From NCBI GenBank assembly GCA_035650075.1, contig DASRII010000500.1, positions 1 through 38,539 on the forward strand: DNA of 38,539 nucleotides, written 5' to 3'. Position 1 is the first letter of the stretch. Each line of letters opens with the position of its first letter. Shown here one piece after another: positions 16,270 to 23,493 of this stretch. The position numbers were made by a program, and so were the translations under genes. Under the pieces are notes generated by a model, which saw only the letters and a program-made list of their open reading frames with translations, ran no database searches and was not told where the DNA came from. The stretch is from DASSUC01 sp035650075 (GTDB lineage: Bacteria; Actinomycetota; Actinomycetes; Mycobacteriales; Micromonosporaceae).

Positions 16270-16736
16270 CGCCGACTCCCCCGCGTCGCGCCAACGGAGA
16301 GTGACTCCACCGCCCGCACGGCCTTGTCCCGTTGCGGAGGCGGGAAGAAGTCGCGGCGGGCGATGCGCCGCAGCTCCTCACGCAACCGGCGCAGGGCCCG
16401 GGCCGCCTCGTCCCCGCCGACCGCCGAGGCGGCCCGGGCCTGCGCGATGACATCGTCGTACTCGGCCGCGCGGGCATCCCGCAGACCGTCCACGATGGAC
16501 TTCTCCTGCGCGGCGCTGGCCGGCGCGGCCAGCCACACCGTGGCCGTGCCACCGGCTTCGGCAATCTCCTCGGCGAGCCAGTCCACCTGCTCCCGGGTGC
16601 GCGCGTCGGCGGGCAGCCCGACGAGACCGTCGCCGAGCCGGGCCACCCCGAGCCGCTCCAGCTTGCGCCAAACGGTGATCCGCGGGGTCGACGGCTCCCG
16701 CGGCATCCGGTACGACAGCAGCACCCACGTAACCAT
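16266..16736 (-). CDS. ChrB N-terminal-domain protein
   Basis: A 156-residue protein matching the N-terminal half of ChrB: WVLLSYRMPREPSTPRITVWRKLERLG (4-30), then a domain ending in a basic helical tail. In proteobacteria ChrB regulates and supports the chromate exporter ChrA; no chrA is in this window. ATG 16736 lies inside the perfect palindrome GTAACCATGGTTAC, and no ribosome-binding site is visible, so a leaderless or autoregulated transcript is likely. It is first in the operon. Confidence 0.82.
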   Translation of the reverse strand: MVTWVLLSYRMPREPSTPRITVWRKLERLGVARLGDGLVGLPADARTREQVDWLAEEIAEAGGTATVWLAAPASAAQEKSIVDGLRDARAAEYDDVIAQARAASAVGGDEAARALRRLREELRRIARRDFFPPPQRDKAVRAVESLSVGATRGSRR

Positions 16737-16742
16737 GGTTAC
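16729..16742. promoter_or_regulatory. perfect 14-bp palindrome over the chrB-like start codon
   Basis: GTAACCATGGTTAC is fully self-complementary and contains the ATG (minus strand 16736-16734) of the ChrB N-terminal gene. Position and symmetry suggest an operator, perhaps for autoregulation; it sits 7 bases beyond the end of the phosphoribosyltransferase gene. Confidence 0.5.
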
Positions 16743-16748
16743 AGCAGA

Positions 16749-17219
16749 CTAGCGCACCGGTGGCTCGCTCGACCAGGGGAACTCGATCCACAGATCGGTA
16801 CGCCGCCAGACGTACTCGCATCGCACGATCGACTGGGGTTTCTCGTAGACCACCGCACACCGGACCTCGGCCACGTGCTCGGCGCAGAAGTCCCGTACGA
16901 GCTGCAGGGTCGCGCCGGTGTCCGCGACGTCGTCGGCGATGAGCACCTTCGCGCCGGCCAGGTCGACGGCGTTGGGTACCGGCGGCAGCATCACCGGCAT
17001 CTCCAGCCGCTCGTCGACTCCGGTGTAGAACTCGACGTTCATCACGTACAGGTTCTTCACGTCGAGCGCGTAGCCGAGCGCGCCCGCGACGAACAGACCG
17101 CCCCGGGCGATGGACACGATGAGGTCCGGTTCGAACCCGCTGTCCCTGACCTGTACGGCGAGCGCCCGGCCCGCCGCCCCGAACTCCTGCCAGCTCAGTT
17201 CCTCGCGCACGGCCGCCAT
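16749..17219 (-). CDS. phosphoribosyltransferase (hypoxanthine/xanthine type)
   Basis: A 156-residue type-I phosphoribosyltransferase. The PRPP-binding loop is VLIADDVADTGATL (92-105), with both acidic residues and the TGAT; the SIARGGLFVAG loop (36-46) binds pyrophosphate. It resembles the small COG2236-type purine salvage enzymes that transfer ribose phosphate to hypoxanthine, xanthine or guanine; the exact base is not readable. It lies between DUF1684 and the ChrB operon on the same strand, 12 bases upstream of the chrB-like start. Confidence 0.87.
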   Translation of the reverse strand: MAAVREELSWQEFGAAGRALAVQVRDSGFEPDLIVSIARGGLFVAGALGYALDVKNLYVMNVEFYTGVDERLEMPVMLPPVPNAVDLAGAKVLIADDVADTGATLQLVRDFCAEHVAEVRCAVVYEKPQSIVRCEYVWRRTDLWIEFPWSSEPPVR

Positions 17220-17228
17220 GCGGGGACC

Positions 17229-17846
17229 TTAGCGGACCACGCTTCCATTCATCTTCTTCGACGGCTCGTAGTTTCGCTCCCCCGCGGTGACCGGTGCGGT
17301 GAGCCAGTTCTCGTCGGGCGCGAGCGGGCACGCCCAGCGCGGATCGTAGGCGCACGAAGGGTTGTAGGCGTAGTTCAGGTCGAGCCGGAGCAGACCGTCG
17401 TCGACAAGTTGGACGCCCCGGCCGAACGTGCCCTTCACGGTGTCGGTGAGGTACCGGCCACCGCCGTACGTGTCGGGTCCAGAGGTGCCGTCGCGGAACG
17501 GCAGGAACAGCCCACCGCCGTACGCGTCGATCCAGAACAGCGTCAGCGAGCCCCAACCCGTGACCAGCCGCGCCACCCGGCGGTACGTCACCACGCCGTC
17601 CGGCCCACCGGTGTCCACGGTGACGGTCCCCTCGGCGGGTTCCGGCGCGACCTCCACCACAAAGGACGCCGTGGGCGGGTAGTAGTCCAAGCCGGCGAAC
17701 GACGGCCGGTCGTCGGCCGGTACCGGAGATTGTGGATGCGTCGCGAACAGTGCGTCCCGCGCGGCGCGGAACCCCGCGATGTCGGTGTCGGCGAGGTGCA
17801 TCCGCGCGACGGACGCCCGGTAGTCGGCCAGCTCGAGAAGCTCCAT
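17229..17846 (-). CDS. DUF1684 family protein
   Basis: A 205-residue protein of the DUF1684 family. The most recognisable part is the stretch FWIDAYGGGLFLPFRDGTSG followed by YGGGRYLTDTVKG and NYAYNPSCAYDPRWACPLAP, with two cysteines near-invariant in the family. I chose ATG 17846 (MELLELADYR), preceded by AGGA at suitable distance, over the longer frame from 17903 whose first residues lack similarity. Function unknown; predicted soluble. It is the first gene of a minus-strand run. Confidence 0.85.
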   Translation of the reverse strand: MELLELADYRASVARMHLADTDIAGFRAARDALFATHPQSPVPADDRPSFAGLDYYPPTASFVVEVAPEPAEGTVTVDTGGPDGVVTYRRVARLVTGWGSLTLFWIDAYGGGLFLPFRDGTSGPDTYGGGRYLTDTVKGTFGRGVQLVDDGLLRLDLNYAYNPSCAYDPRWACPLAPDENWLTAPVTAGERNYEPSKKMNGSVVR

Positions 17847-17912
17847 TTGACGATCCTGTCGTATTGCCGACGCGGAACGGCGGGACGGGCGCGGGTATGA
17901 CACACATTCGAC

Positions 17913-18554
17913 ATGGCACTGCGGATCAAACCCGGCTATCTCGTGGCAGCGCTGGCCGTCCTCACTCTCGGTTGCGGCGCCCTGGGTGTACGGGGCAGTC
18001 AGGAGTCGGGCGGCCCGTCACCGAGCGTCGCGGCTCAGTCCCCTACGTCCAGCCCGAGCCTGGTCCCGTCGACGAAACCGCCGGCTGCGGCGGAGACCTC
18101 GCTGGTGCTGTCGGTCAACGGCATCGGGCCGTTCACGCTCGGCACGGGTGCCACCCTCGACCAGCTCCAGGCCACCGGGCAGATCGCCTCGGTCGGCGAC
18201 GGCGGCGAGGCATGTCCGCAGTTCTTCGGCGCGCAGGGCAACGGTCCGTGGTCGGGAGTCCGGCTGTGGTTCCGGCCCGATCGCACGCTCGACTTCGTGA
18301 TCGCGCGGGACCAGGCGATCCGTACGCCGTCCGGCGCGCACGTCGGCTCGACACTGGCCGAGCTGCAGTCCATCTACGGCAGCCGGGGCGAGGTGCTGAC
18401 CAGCGGCAGCGCCAAGGCGTACATCGTGCGCGTCGCGTCCTCGGGCCGCGCCATCTTTTTCGAGCTGGACATCGCGAACGCCAAGGTCGTCGCGATGTTC
18501 GCCGGTGGCTCGGACCGGTTGGCCCAACGGTTCCTCAACGGCGCCGACTGTTAG
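17913..18554 (+). CDS. hypothetical lipoprotein
   Basis: A 213-residue protein with a lipoprotein signal (LTLGC, Cys21), a Ser/Pro/Thr-rich linker (about 30-65) and a folded domain from about 68. The domain has two cysteines (CPQFF and the terminal Cys) and a GATLDQLQATGQI...GSTLAELQSIYG arrangement, a helix pattern seen in extracytoplasmic proteins with repeated beta-lactamase-inhibitor-like or SmpA-like folds; I cannot assign a family. It is divergent from DUF1684 with a 66-base gap between the starts. Confidence 0.75.
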   Translation: MALRIKPGYLVAALAVLTLGCGALGVRGSQESGGPSPSVAAQSPTSSPSLVPSTKPPAAAETSLVLSVNGIGPFTLGTGATLDQLQATGQIASVGDGGEACPQFFGAQGNGPWSGVRLWFRPDRTLDFVIARDQAIRTPSGAHVGSTLAELQSIYGSRGEVLTSGSAKAYIVRVASSGRAIFFELDIANAKVVAMFAGGSDRLAQRFLNGADC

Positions 18555-18610
18555 GGCCGGAAGCTCCGGCGGAGGCCGGCGCCAGAGGTACTGGCACTAA
18601 CCTCGGTACC

Positions 18611-19342
18611 ATGCCGATGCCCACGGGTCAGGTCCGCCGCCTGGACTGGCCCGACTGCCTCAACTGCCGGGAGCTCGGCGGGCTGCCCACGATCGACGGT
18701 CGGCAGATCCGGGTCGGCGCGCTGATCCGCTCGGACAACCTGTTCCGGTTGACCCCGCACGGGATTCGGGCCCTGCACCGGCGCGGCGTGTCCCGCATCG
18801 TCGACCTGCGTTCGCCGTTCGAGGCGGCGATCGAACGCAGTCCGTTCGCGATGGATCCGAGGTACCGGCTGGTGCCGCTCATCGACCCGGCGACGATGGA
18901 GGACTGGACCCGGGGCGAGACCCTGTCCGCCATCTACCGGATCAGCGTCGAGCGCAACGCCCCGTACATCACGGCCGGCATCGCCGAGATCGCGGACGCT
19001 CCCGCCGGGACCGTGGTGGTGCATTGCTACGCGGGCAAGGACCGCACCGGGATGACGGTCGCTCTCGTGCTTGCGGTAGCCGGGGTACCGATCGACGTCA
19101 TCGCGGCGGACTACGCGTACACCGAGGTCTGCCTGCGCGATGCGAACGACGCTCTGCTGGCCACGTGCATCGACCCGGCCGAGCGCCGGGATCTCGCGGA
19201 GCGGCAGAGCAGCCGGCCGGAGACGATTCTCGACACGCTCCGGCATGTCACGGACAGGTACGGCGACGTTCCGTCCTATCTGCGCGCGCACGGACTGTCC
19301 ACCGCACAACTCACCCGTTTGCGTGACCGCCTGCGCGAGTGA
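18611..19342 (+). CDS. tyrosine-protein phosphatase, MptpB/LipA-like
   Basis: A 243-residue phosphatase of the Y_phosphatase3 family. The P-loop HCYAGKDRTG has nucleophile Cys139 and Arg145, and the N-terminal NCRELGG motif is typical of this family, which includes the secreted mycobacterial PtpB and lipid/protein phosphatases. There is no signal peptide. ATG 18611 fits the family's N-terminus. The last bases overlap the next possible start (GTGA at 19339). Confidence 0.9.
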   Translation: MPMPTGQVRRLDWPDCLNCRELGGLPTIDGRQIRVGALIRSDNLFRLTPHGIRALHRRGVSRIVDLRSPFEAAIERSPFAMDPRYRLVPLIDPATMEDWTRGETLSAIYRISVERNAPYITAGIAEIADAPAGTVVVHCYAGKDRTGMTVALVLAVAGVPIDVIAADYAYTEVCLRDANDALLATCIDPAERRDLAERQSSRPETILDTLRHVTDRYGDVPSYLRAHGLSTAQLTRLRDRLRE

Positions 19343-20715
19343 CACACCGGTACCAAGGGATGTTGGCCGACTCGGCGGGCTGCGCGGGGCCGGTCGGTCA
19401 GGGCAGAATGCCGGCCATGCGAGACGCAGGCGATCTTCATGCCGCGTTGCGGGCGGAGCTACTCGAGCCGGTGGCCCGCATGTGCGCACAGGCTGACATA
19501 CCCGTCTGGCGGGGCGATTTCCGACAGAGCCGGTACGCACCGGCCGTGACGGCGCTGCTCTGCGCGGCGGATGACAACTCCTGGGACGCGGCCGTGACCG
19601 TCGTACGGGCGCACCGCATGCCGCGGGACCACCGCTGGCACGGGCACAAGTTCACGCGCGACCCGCGGGAAGGCTACGACCTGGACTCGCCCGGCGAGAT
19701 CGTGTACGAGGTACAGATCAAGGAGGACGACGACGGTGCCGGCGGGCACGGCCCGCGACCGCTGGTGGCGTTCCGGTTGTTCGACGATCCGCGCGCGGCG
19801 GCCGACGAGCTGATCCTGTGGGCCCGCCGGGCGTACCTGTTCCGCACCGAGCCACCGGTCCAGGATCCGAGCAAGGAGTTGCGCCGCGAACGGCGCTGTT
19901 TCGAGCACCGCGAGGCGGCCGCCGCGAGTGCCCGGATCACGATCGGCTGGATGCCCGACGACGCGGTGGCCGACGTGGAGGCCGTCAACCGGCCCGCGGT
20001 GTGCTGGCACTTCCCGCGCGAGCGCACGGGGCGCTACCAGCGGTCGGCCGTGGTGGCTCTGACGTCGTACGGCAACGCCCGCCCGCACCGGCGCGGGCCG
20101 TGGCTGACAGTGCGCGCCGACGGCGACCGGCTGGTGCTGGCGATGGACAACCTGATCGCGGCCAACCAGCGGCACCGCTGGGACGTGACCCCGTGGCTGT
20201 GGGACCGCCGGCACGCGAACACCCCGACGGTGACCCGCTGGCAGGTCGACCGCCCCGAGCTGGCGGCCCCGGCGTTCGATGCGCTGCGCCGCGCGGCGAT
20301 CGCCGAAGCGCTGGCCGAGGCGGGGGTACGCACCGACGACCAGATCGGCAAACTCCTGGCAGGTAGCCCGAACCGCGCGTTCCGCGCCGAACTGACCGAG
20401 ACCTGGGTGTCGAGCCTGTACCAGGGCCTCGCCGAAGTCGCGCCATGGCGGCTGGCCGCCGCATACCAGATTTGGCGCGAGGGCCGGCTGTCGCTGGGAC
20501 TGCCGACCCGGGAGCCCGTGGTGCTGTTCGGGCTCGGCGGCGTCGGTACGCAGCGCAAGCCCAAGCTGGCCCTGGACATGGCCGACGACGGGCCGACGCT
20601 GTGCCTGGTCTTCACGGGAAGCAACGCGCTGCTGCCCCGTTCACTGTGGACAGTGCCCGCCGACCTGGCCGCGCACCTGCACGGCTGGCATCCGTCGCTG
20701 TCCGTCCCGGCCTAG
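19339..20715 (+). CDS. large soluble protein of unknown family
   Basis: A protein of up to 458 residues that I do not recognise. It has no signal peptide or membrane helix, is rich in Arg, Trp and His, and carries distinctive stretches: WRGDFRQSRYAPAV, RCFEHREAAAASARITIGWM, NLIAANQRHRWDVTPWLWDRR and VLFGLGGVGTQRKPKLALDM. GTG 19339 would overlap the phosphatase stop, but ATG 19417 (MRDAGDLHAAL) gives a more natural N-terminus and would leave a 74-base gap. The coding frame is well supported by third-position GC. Confidence 0.75.
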   Translation: MTHRYQGMLADSAGCAGPVGQGRMPAMRDAGDLHAALRAELLEPVARMCAQADIPVWRGDFRQSRYAPAVTALLCAADDNSWDAAVTVVRAHRMPRDHRWHGHKFTRDPREGYDLDSPGEIVYEVQIKEDDDGAGGHGPRPLVAFRLFDDPRAAADELILWARRAYLFRTEPPVQDPSKELRRERRCFEHREAAAASARITIGWMPDDAVADVEAVNRPAVCWHFPRERTGRYQRSAVVALTSYGNARPHRRGPWLTVRADGDRLVLAMDNLIAANQRHRWDVTPWLWDRRHANTPTVTRWQVDRPELAAPAFDALRRAAIAEALAEAGVRTDDQIGKLLAGSPNRAFRAELTETWVSSLYQGLAEVAPWRLAAAYQIWREGRLSLGLPTREPVVLFGLGGVGTQRKPKLALDMADDGPTLCLVFTGSNALLPRSLWTVPADLAAHLHGWHPSLSVPA

Positions 20716-20735
20716 TCTCCGGTACATTGCCGCGG

Positions 20736-21977
20736 GTGAGTCTCGGTCCCCAGTTCACCAAGGTCTGGGCCGCCAGCACGATCTCCGCGCTCGGCGACGG
20801 CGTGACGGTCGTCGCGATGGCGCTGCTGGTCGCGTCATTGACGGACAGCCCGCTGGTGGTCTCGGGGGCCGTCTTCGCCGCGGCGTTACCGTGGTTGCTC
20901 TTCTCGTTGCTCAGCGGTGGGCTGGTGGACCGGCTCGACCGGCGACGGGTGATGATCGCGGTCGACACGGTACGCGGTATCGCAATCGGCATCCTCGGCT
21001 TCGCGATCGCGGTCGATCGGGCCAGTGTGCCGCTGGTCTACGCGGTGGCATTCCTGCTCGGTACCGGCGAGACGCTGTACCGGACCGCGATGACGTCGAT
21101 AGTGCCGGCAGTGGTACCGGTCGACCTGCTCGAACGCGCCAACGGCCGGTTGAGTGCCGCCCGCACGCTGTTCCACGACATGATCGCCGGACCGCTGGGC
21201 GGGCTGCTGTTCGCGGCCGCCGCCGCGGCGCCGTTCCTGCTCGACGCGGGCTCGTTCGCGGTCGGGGTCGTGCTGCTCTACCTGCTGCGTGGGACGTTCC
21301 GGGCTGACCCACCCGTGGACCCGGTGACGACGCGGCGCTCGCTGCGCGCCGAGATCGTAGACGGCGCCCGATGGCTGCTCCGGCACCGGCTGCTGCGTAC
21401 GATGGCCGTCCTCATCGGCCTGCTCAATGTGACCCTGACCGCCGCGCTGTCGATCCTGGTCCTGCTGGCCAAACAACGGCTCGGGCTCGGTTCGGTCGGG
21501 TACGGGTTGCTGTTCACCGCCTTGGCCGTCGGCGGTCTGGTCGGGTCGGTCATCGGCGAGTGGCTGATCCGCCGGTTCACGGCCAGCGTGACGCTGCGGG
21601 TCGGGCTGCTGATCGAGACCGGGTTCCATCTCACGATCGCGTTGTCCACCAGCCCGATCGCGGTCGGGGCGGCGTTCGCGGTGTTCGGCGTACACGGTGC
21701 ACTGTGGATGATCGTGTCCACGTCGTTGCGGCAGCGGCTCACGCCGCCCTCGCTGATGGGCCGGGTCACCAGCGCGTACCTGTTCCTCGGCGCCGGCGGT
21801 AACGCGATCGGCGCGCTGCTCGGTGGGCTCGTGGCCGCCCGGTTCGGGCTGACCGCGCCGTACTGGATCGGCTTCGTCGTCGCCGCCGTCGTGACCGCCG
21901 CGACCTGGCGGGTGTTCGATCGCAAGACGATGGTGGCGGCCGTCCAGCCGCCGGAAGTGGCCGCCGGGGTAGGTTAG
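20736..21977 (+). CDS. MFS transporter (EntS/MFS_3-like exporter)
   Basis: A 413-residue major facilitator with about twelve hydrophobic helices. Family features are GLVDRLDRRRVM after helix 2 (loop 2-3 motif) and a charged central loop (about 185-205). It resembles the actinobacterial MFS_3 drug/siderophore exporters; the substrate is unknown. I chose GTG 20736 (SLGPQFTKVWAAS), which places the amphipathic start right before helix 1; TTG 20727 is an alternative. It ends six bases before the sigma factor gene. Confidence 0.87.
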   Translation: MSLGPQFTKVWAASTISALGDGVTVVAMALLVASLTDSPLVVSGAVFAAALPWLLFSLLSGGLVDRLDRRRVMIAVDTVRGIAIGILGFAIAVDRASVPLVYAVAFLLGTGETLYRTAMTSIVPAVVPVDLLERANGRLSAARTLFHDMIAGPLGGLLFAAAAAAPFLLDAGSFAVGVVLLYLLRGTFRADPPVDPVTTRRSLRAEIVDGARWLLRHRLLRTMAVLIGLLNVTLTAALSILVLLAKQRLGLGSVGYGLLFTALAVGGLVGSVIGEWLIRRFTASVTLRVGLLIETGFHLTIALSTSPIAVGAAFAVFGVHGALWMIVSTSLRQRLTPPSLMGRVTSAYLFLGAGGNAIGALLGGLVAARFGLTAPYWIGFVVAAVVTAATWRVFDRKTMVAAVQPPEVAAGVG

Positions 21978-21982
21978 CCGCC

Positions 21983-22933
21983 GTGGTGGACTTCGAGCCC
22001 GAGGCGTACCGGACGGAGCTGACCGGTTACTGCTACCGGATGTTGGGATCGGCGTTCGAGGCGGAGGACGCCGTTCAGGAGACGCTGGTACGCGCCTGGC
22101 GCGGGCTCGACCGCTTCGAGGGCCGGTCGGCACTGCGGTCCTGGCTGTACCGCATCGCCACCAACGTCTGCCTCGACATGCTCGGCAGCGCCCAGCGCCG
22201 CGCCCGCCCGATGGATCTCGGCCCGTCGTCGACCGCGGACGCGGCCGTGCCCGACGCGCTCCCCGAGCTGATCTGGGTCGGTCCGGTCCCGGACGGCCGG
22301 GTGCTGCCGGACGTCGCCGATCCCGCCGACGTCGCCGTGGCGCGTGACTCGGTACGCCTCGCGTTCGTCGCCGCCCTGCAGCATCTGCCGGCGCGGCAGC
22401 GGGCGGTACTGATCCTGCGCGAGGTGCTGACCTGGTCCGCCAACGAGGTCGCCGAGTTGCTCGGCACGTCCGTCGCGTCGGTCAACAGCGCGCTGCAACG
22501 CGCCCGGGCCACGCTGGCGATCGTCGACGTCGCATCGGACCTCCTCGAGCCGGCGGATCGGGAACAGGCCGATCTGTTGGCGCGGTACGTCGAGGCGTTT
22601 ACCGCGTACGACCTCGACCGGCTGACCACGTTGCTGCACGAGGACGCCACGTTGTCGATGCCGCCGCTGTCGCTGTGGTTCCGCGGTCACGCGCAGATCC
22701 GGGCCTGGATGCTGGGTACCGGCAATGGCTGTCGCGGCTCGCGGCTGGTGCCGACCGTGGCCAACGGCACACCGGCGTTCGGCCAGTACCGGCCCAGTGG
22801 ACCCGGCGGCCGGCACGAGCCGTGGGCGTTGCAGGTACTGGAGATCTCAGGCGGGCGGATCCGGGGGCTCAACTCCTTCCTCGGCACCGAACGGCTCTTC
22901 CCCCTCTTCGGTCTGCCCAACCGGCTCAACTAA
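21983..22933 (+). CDS. ECF sigma factor with SnoaL-like C-terminal domain
   Basis: A 316-residue RNA polymerase sigma factor of the TIGR02960/SigG-like group. Region 2 is at about 8-70 (YCYRMLGSAFEAEDAVQET, then SWLYRIATNVCLD), and region 4 at about 128-175 (LPARQRAVLILREVL...EVAELLGTSVASVNSALQRAR). The C-terminal NTF2/SnoaL-like domain (about 195-316), with MPPLSLWFRG, replaces a classical anti-sigma partner in related ECFs. The start is GTG 21983 or 21986. Its 3' end overlaps the antisense STAS gene by 87 bases. Probably co-transcribed with the MFS gene. Confidence 0.9.
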   Translation: MVDFEPEAYRTELTGYCYRMLGSAFEAEDAVQETLVRAWRGLDRFEGRSALRSWLYRIATNVCLDMLGSAQRRARPMDLGPSSTADAAVPDALPELIWVGPVPDGRVLPDVADPADVAVARDSVRLAFVAALQHLPARQRAVLILREVLTWSANEVAELLGTSVASVNSALQRARATLAIVDVASDLLEPADREQADLLARYVEAFTAYDLDRLTTLLHEDATLSMPPLSLWFRGHAQIRAWMLGTGNGCRGSRLVPTVANGTPAFGQYRPSGPGGRHEPWALQVLEISGGRIRGLNSFLGTERLFPLFGLPNRLN

Positions 22934-23245
22934 AGACGCGAGCAGGACGTCGGACAGGCCGCACAGGCGCAACAGGTCGACCAGACGGTCATCTGCACCG
23001 CTGATCCACAGGTGACAGTCGAGCCGCCCGGCCGTCAACCGGAGCCGGGCCAGGGCATCGATCGTCGCCACGTTCGGGTCGACGATCCGGCTGACATCGC
23101 AGATCACGACGGCCGCACCGCTGTCCCGCACCAGGGCGCACAGGTCGGCTACCGCGTCGCGCCCGACGACCGGTCCGAGGACCCAGGTCACGACGCCCGA
23201 AACAGGGCCCACCTTGGTCAGACCGGTCGAGCGACGGCAAATCAT
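22847..23245 (-). CDS. STAS-domain protein
   Basis: A 132-residue STAS (anti-anti-sigma-like) protein from ATG 23245. The core beta-alpha pattern ends in CDVSRIVDPNVATIDALARLRL, typical of the small STAS proteins often found beside TIGR02960 sigma genes. The position where SpoIIAA-type proteins carry a phosphorylatable Ser/Thr (after the conserved Asp) is not a clear Ser here, so regulation by phosphorylation is doubtful. The last 28 residues, an acidic Pro/Glu tail, are encoded antisense to the sigma factor C-terminus. The upstream open frame to 23410 shows no similarity. Confidence 0.75.
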   Translation of the reverse strand: MICRRSTGLTKVGPVSGVVTWVLGPVVGRDAVADLCALVRDSGAAVVICDVSRIVDPNVATIDALARLRLTAGRLDCHLWISGADDRLVDLLRLCGLSDVLLASLVEPVGQTEEGEEPFGAEEGVEPPDPPA

Positions 23246-23284
23246 CGGTGCCTTCGAGGCGTGTTGCCGAATTGTTACCGCCGC

Positions 23285-23374
23285 CAACAAATCTGTGTCC
23301 TTCGCGCTCTTGCGCGGAGTGTCCGCCGGCCCATACGTTGCCGGACACAACAAATATGTGCGACCGGTCGCACA
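23285..23374 (+). promoter_or_regulatory. xyl control region: direct repeats and an 18-bp palindrome
   Basis: CAACAAATCTGTG (23285-23297) and CAACAAATATGTG (23348-23360) are direct repeats with starts 63 bases apart, close to six helical turns. The second runs into the perfect palindrome TGTGCGACCGGTCGCACA (23357-23374). Between them GTGTCCG (23319-23325) pairs with CGGACAC (23342-23348). This cluster sits between the divergent STAS and xylF-like genes and is probably the operator/promoter zone, possibly for the ROK regulator. Confidence 0.55.
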
Positions 23375-23430
23375 ACAACGCGCCAAGCAGCAACCCCCGC
23401 TACGCAGCAAGCGAGCCCTCGACCGAACCC

Positions 23431-23473
23431 CTTGACCAGCCTCCCTTGACTCAGCCTCCCTGACTCAGCCTCC
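23431..23473 (+). repeat. three tandem CTTGACTCAGCCTCC-like repeats
   Basis: Three head-to-tail copies (23431-23444, 23445-23459, 23460-23473) of a 14-15-base unit, each ending in GCCTCC, end 20 bases before the xylF-like start. The CCTCC cores could pair with the purine-rich GGAAAGGA (23475-23482) that serves as ribosome-binding site. Confidence 0.6.
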
Positions 23474-23493
23474 TGGAAAGGATCCGGCAGAAG

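Noticed and set aside
15401..16736. Frameshifted single chrB gene
   Set aside because: Each of the three frames has its own start at a tidy 4-base overlap and two of them are full paralogous C-domains, which one frameshift cannot produce.
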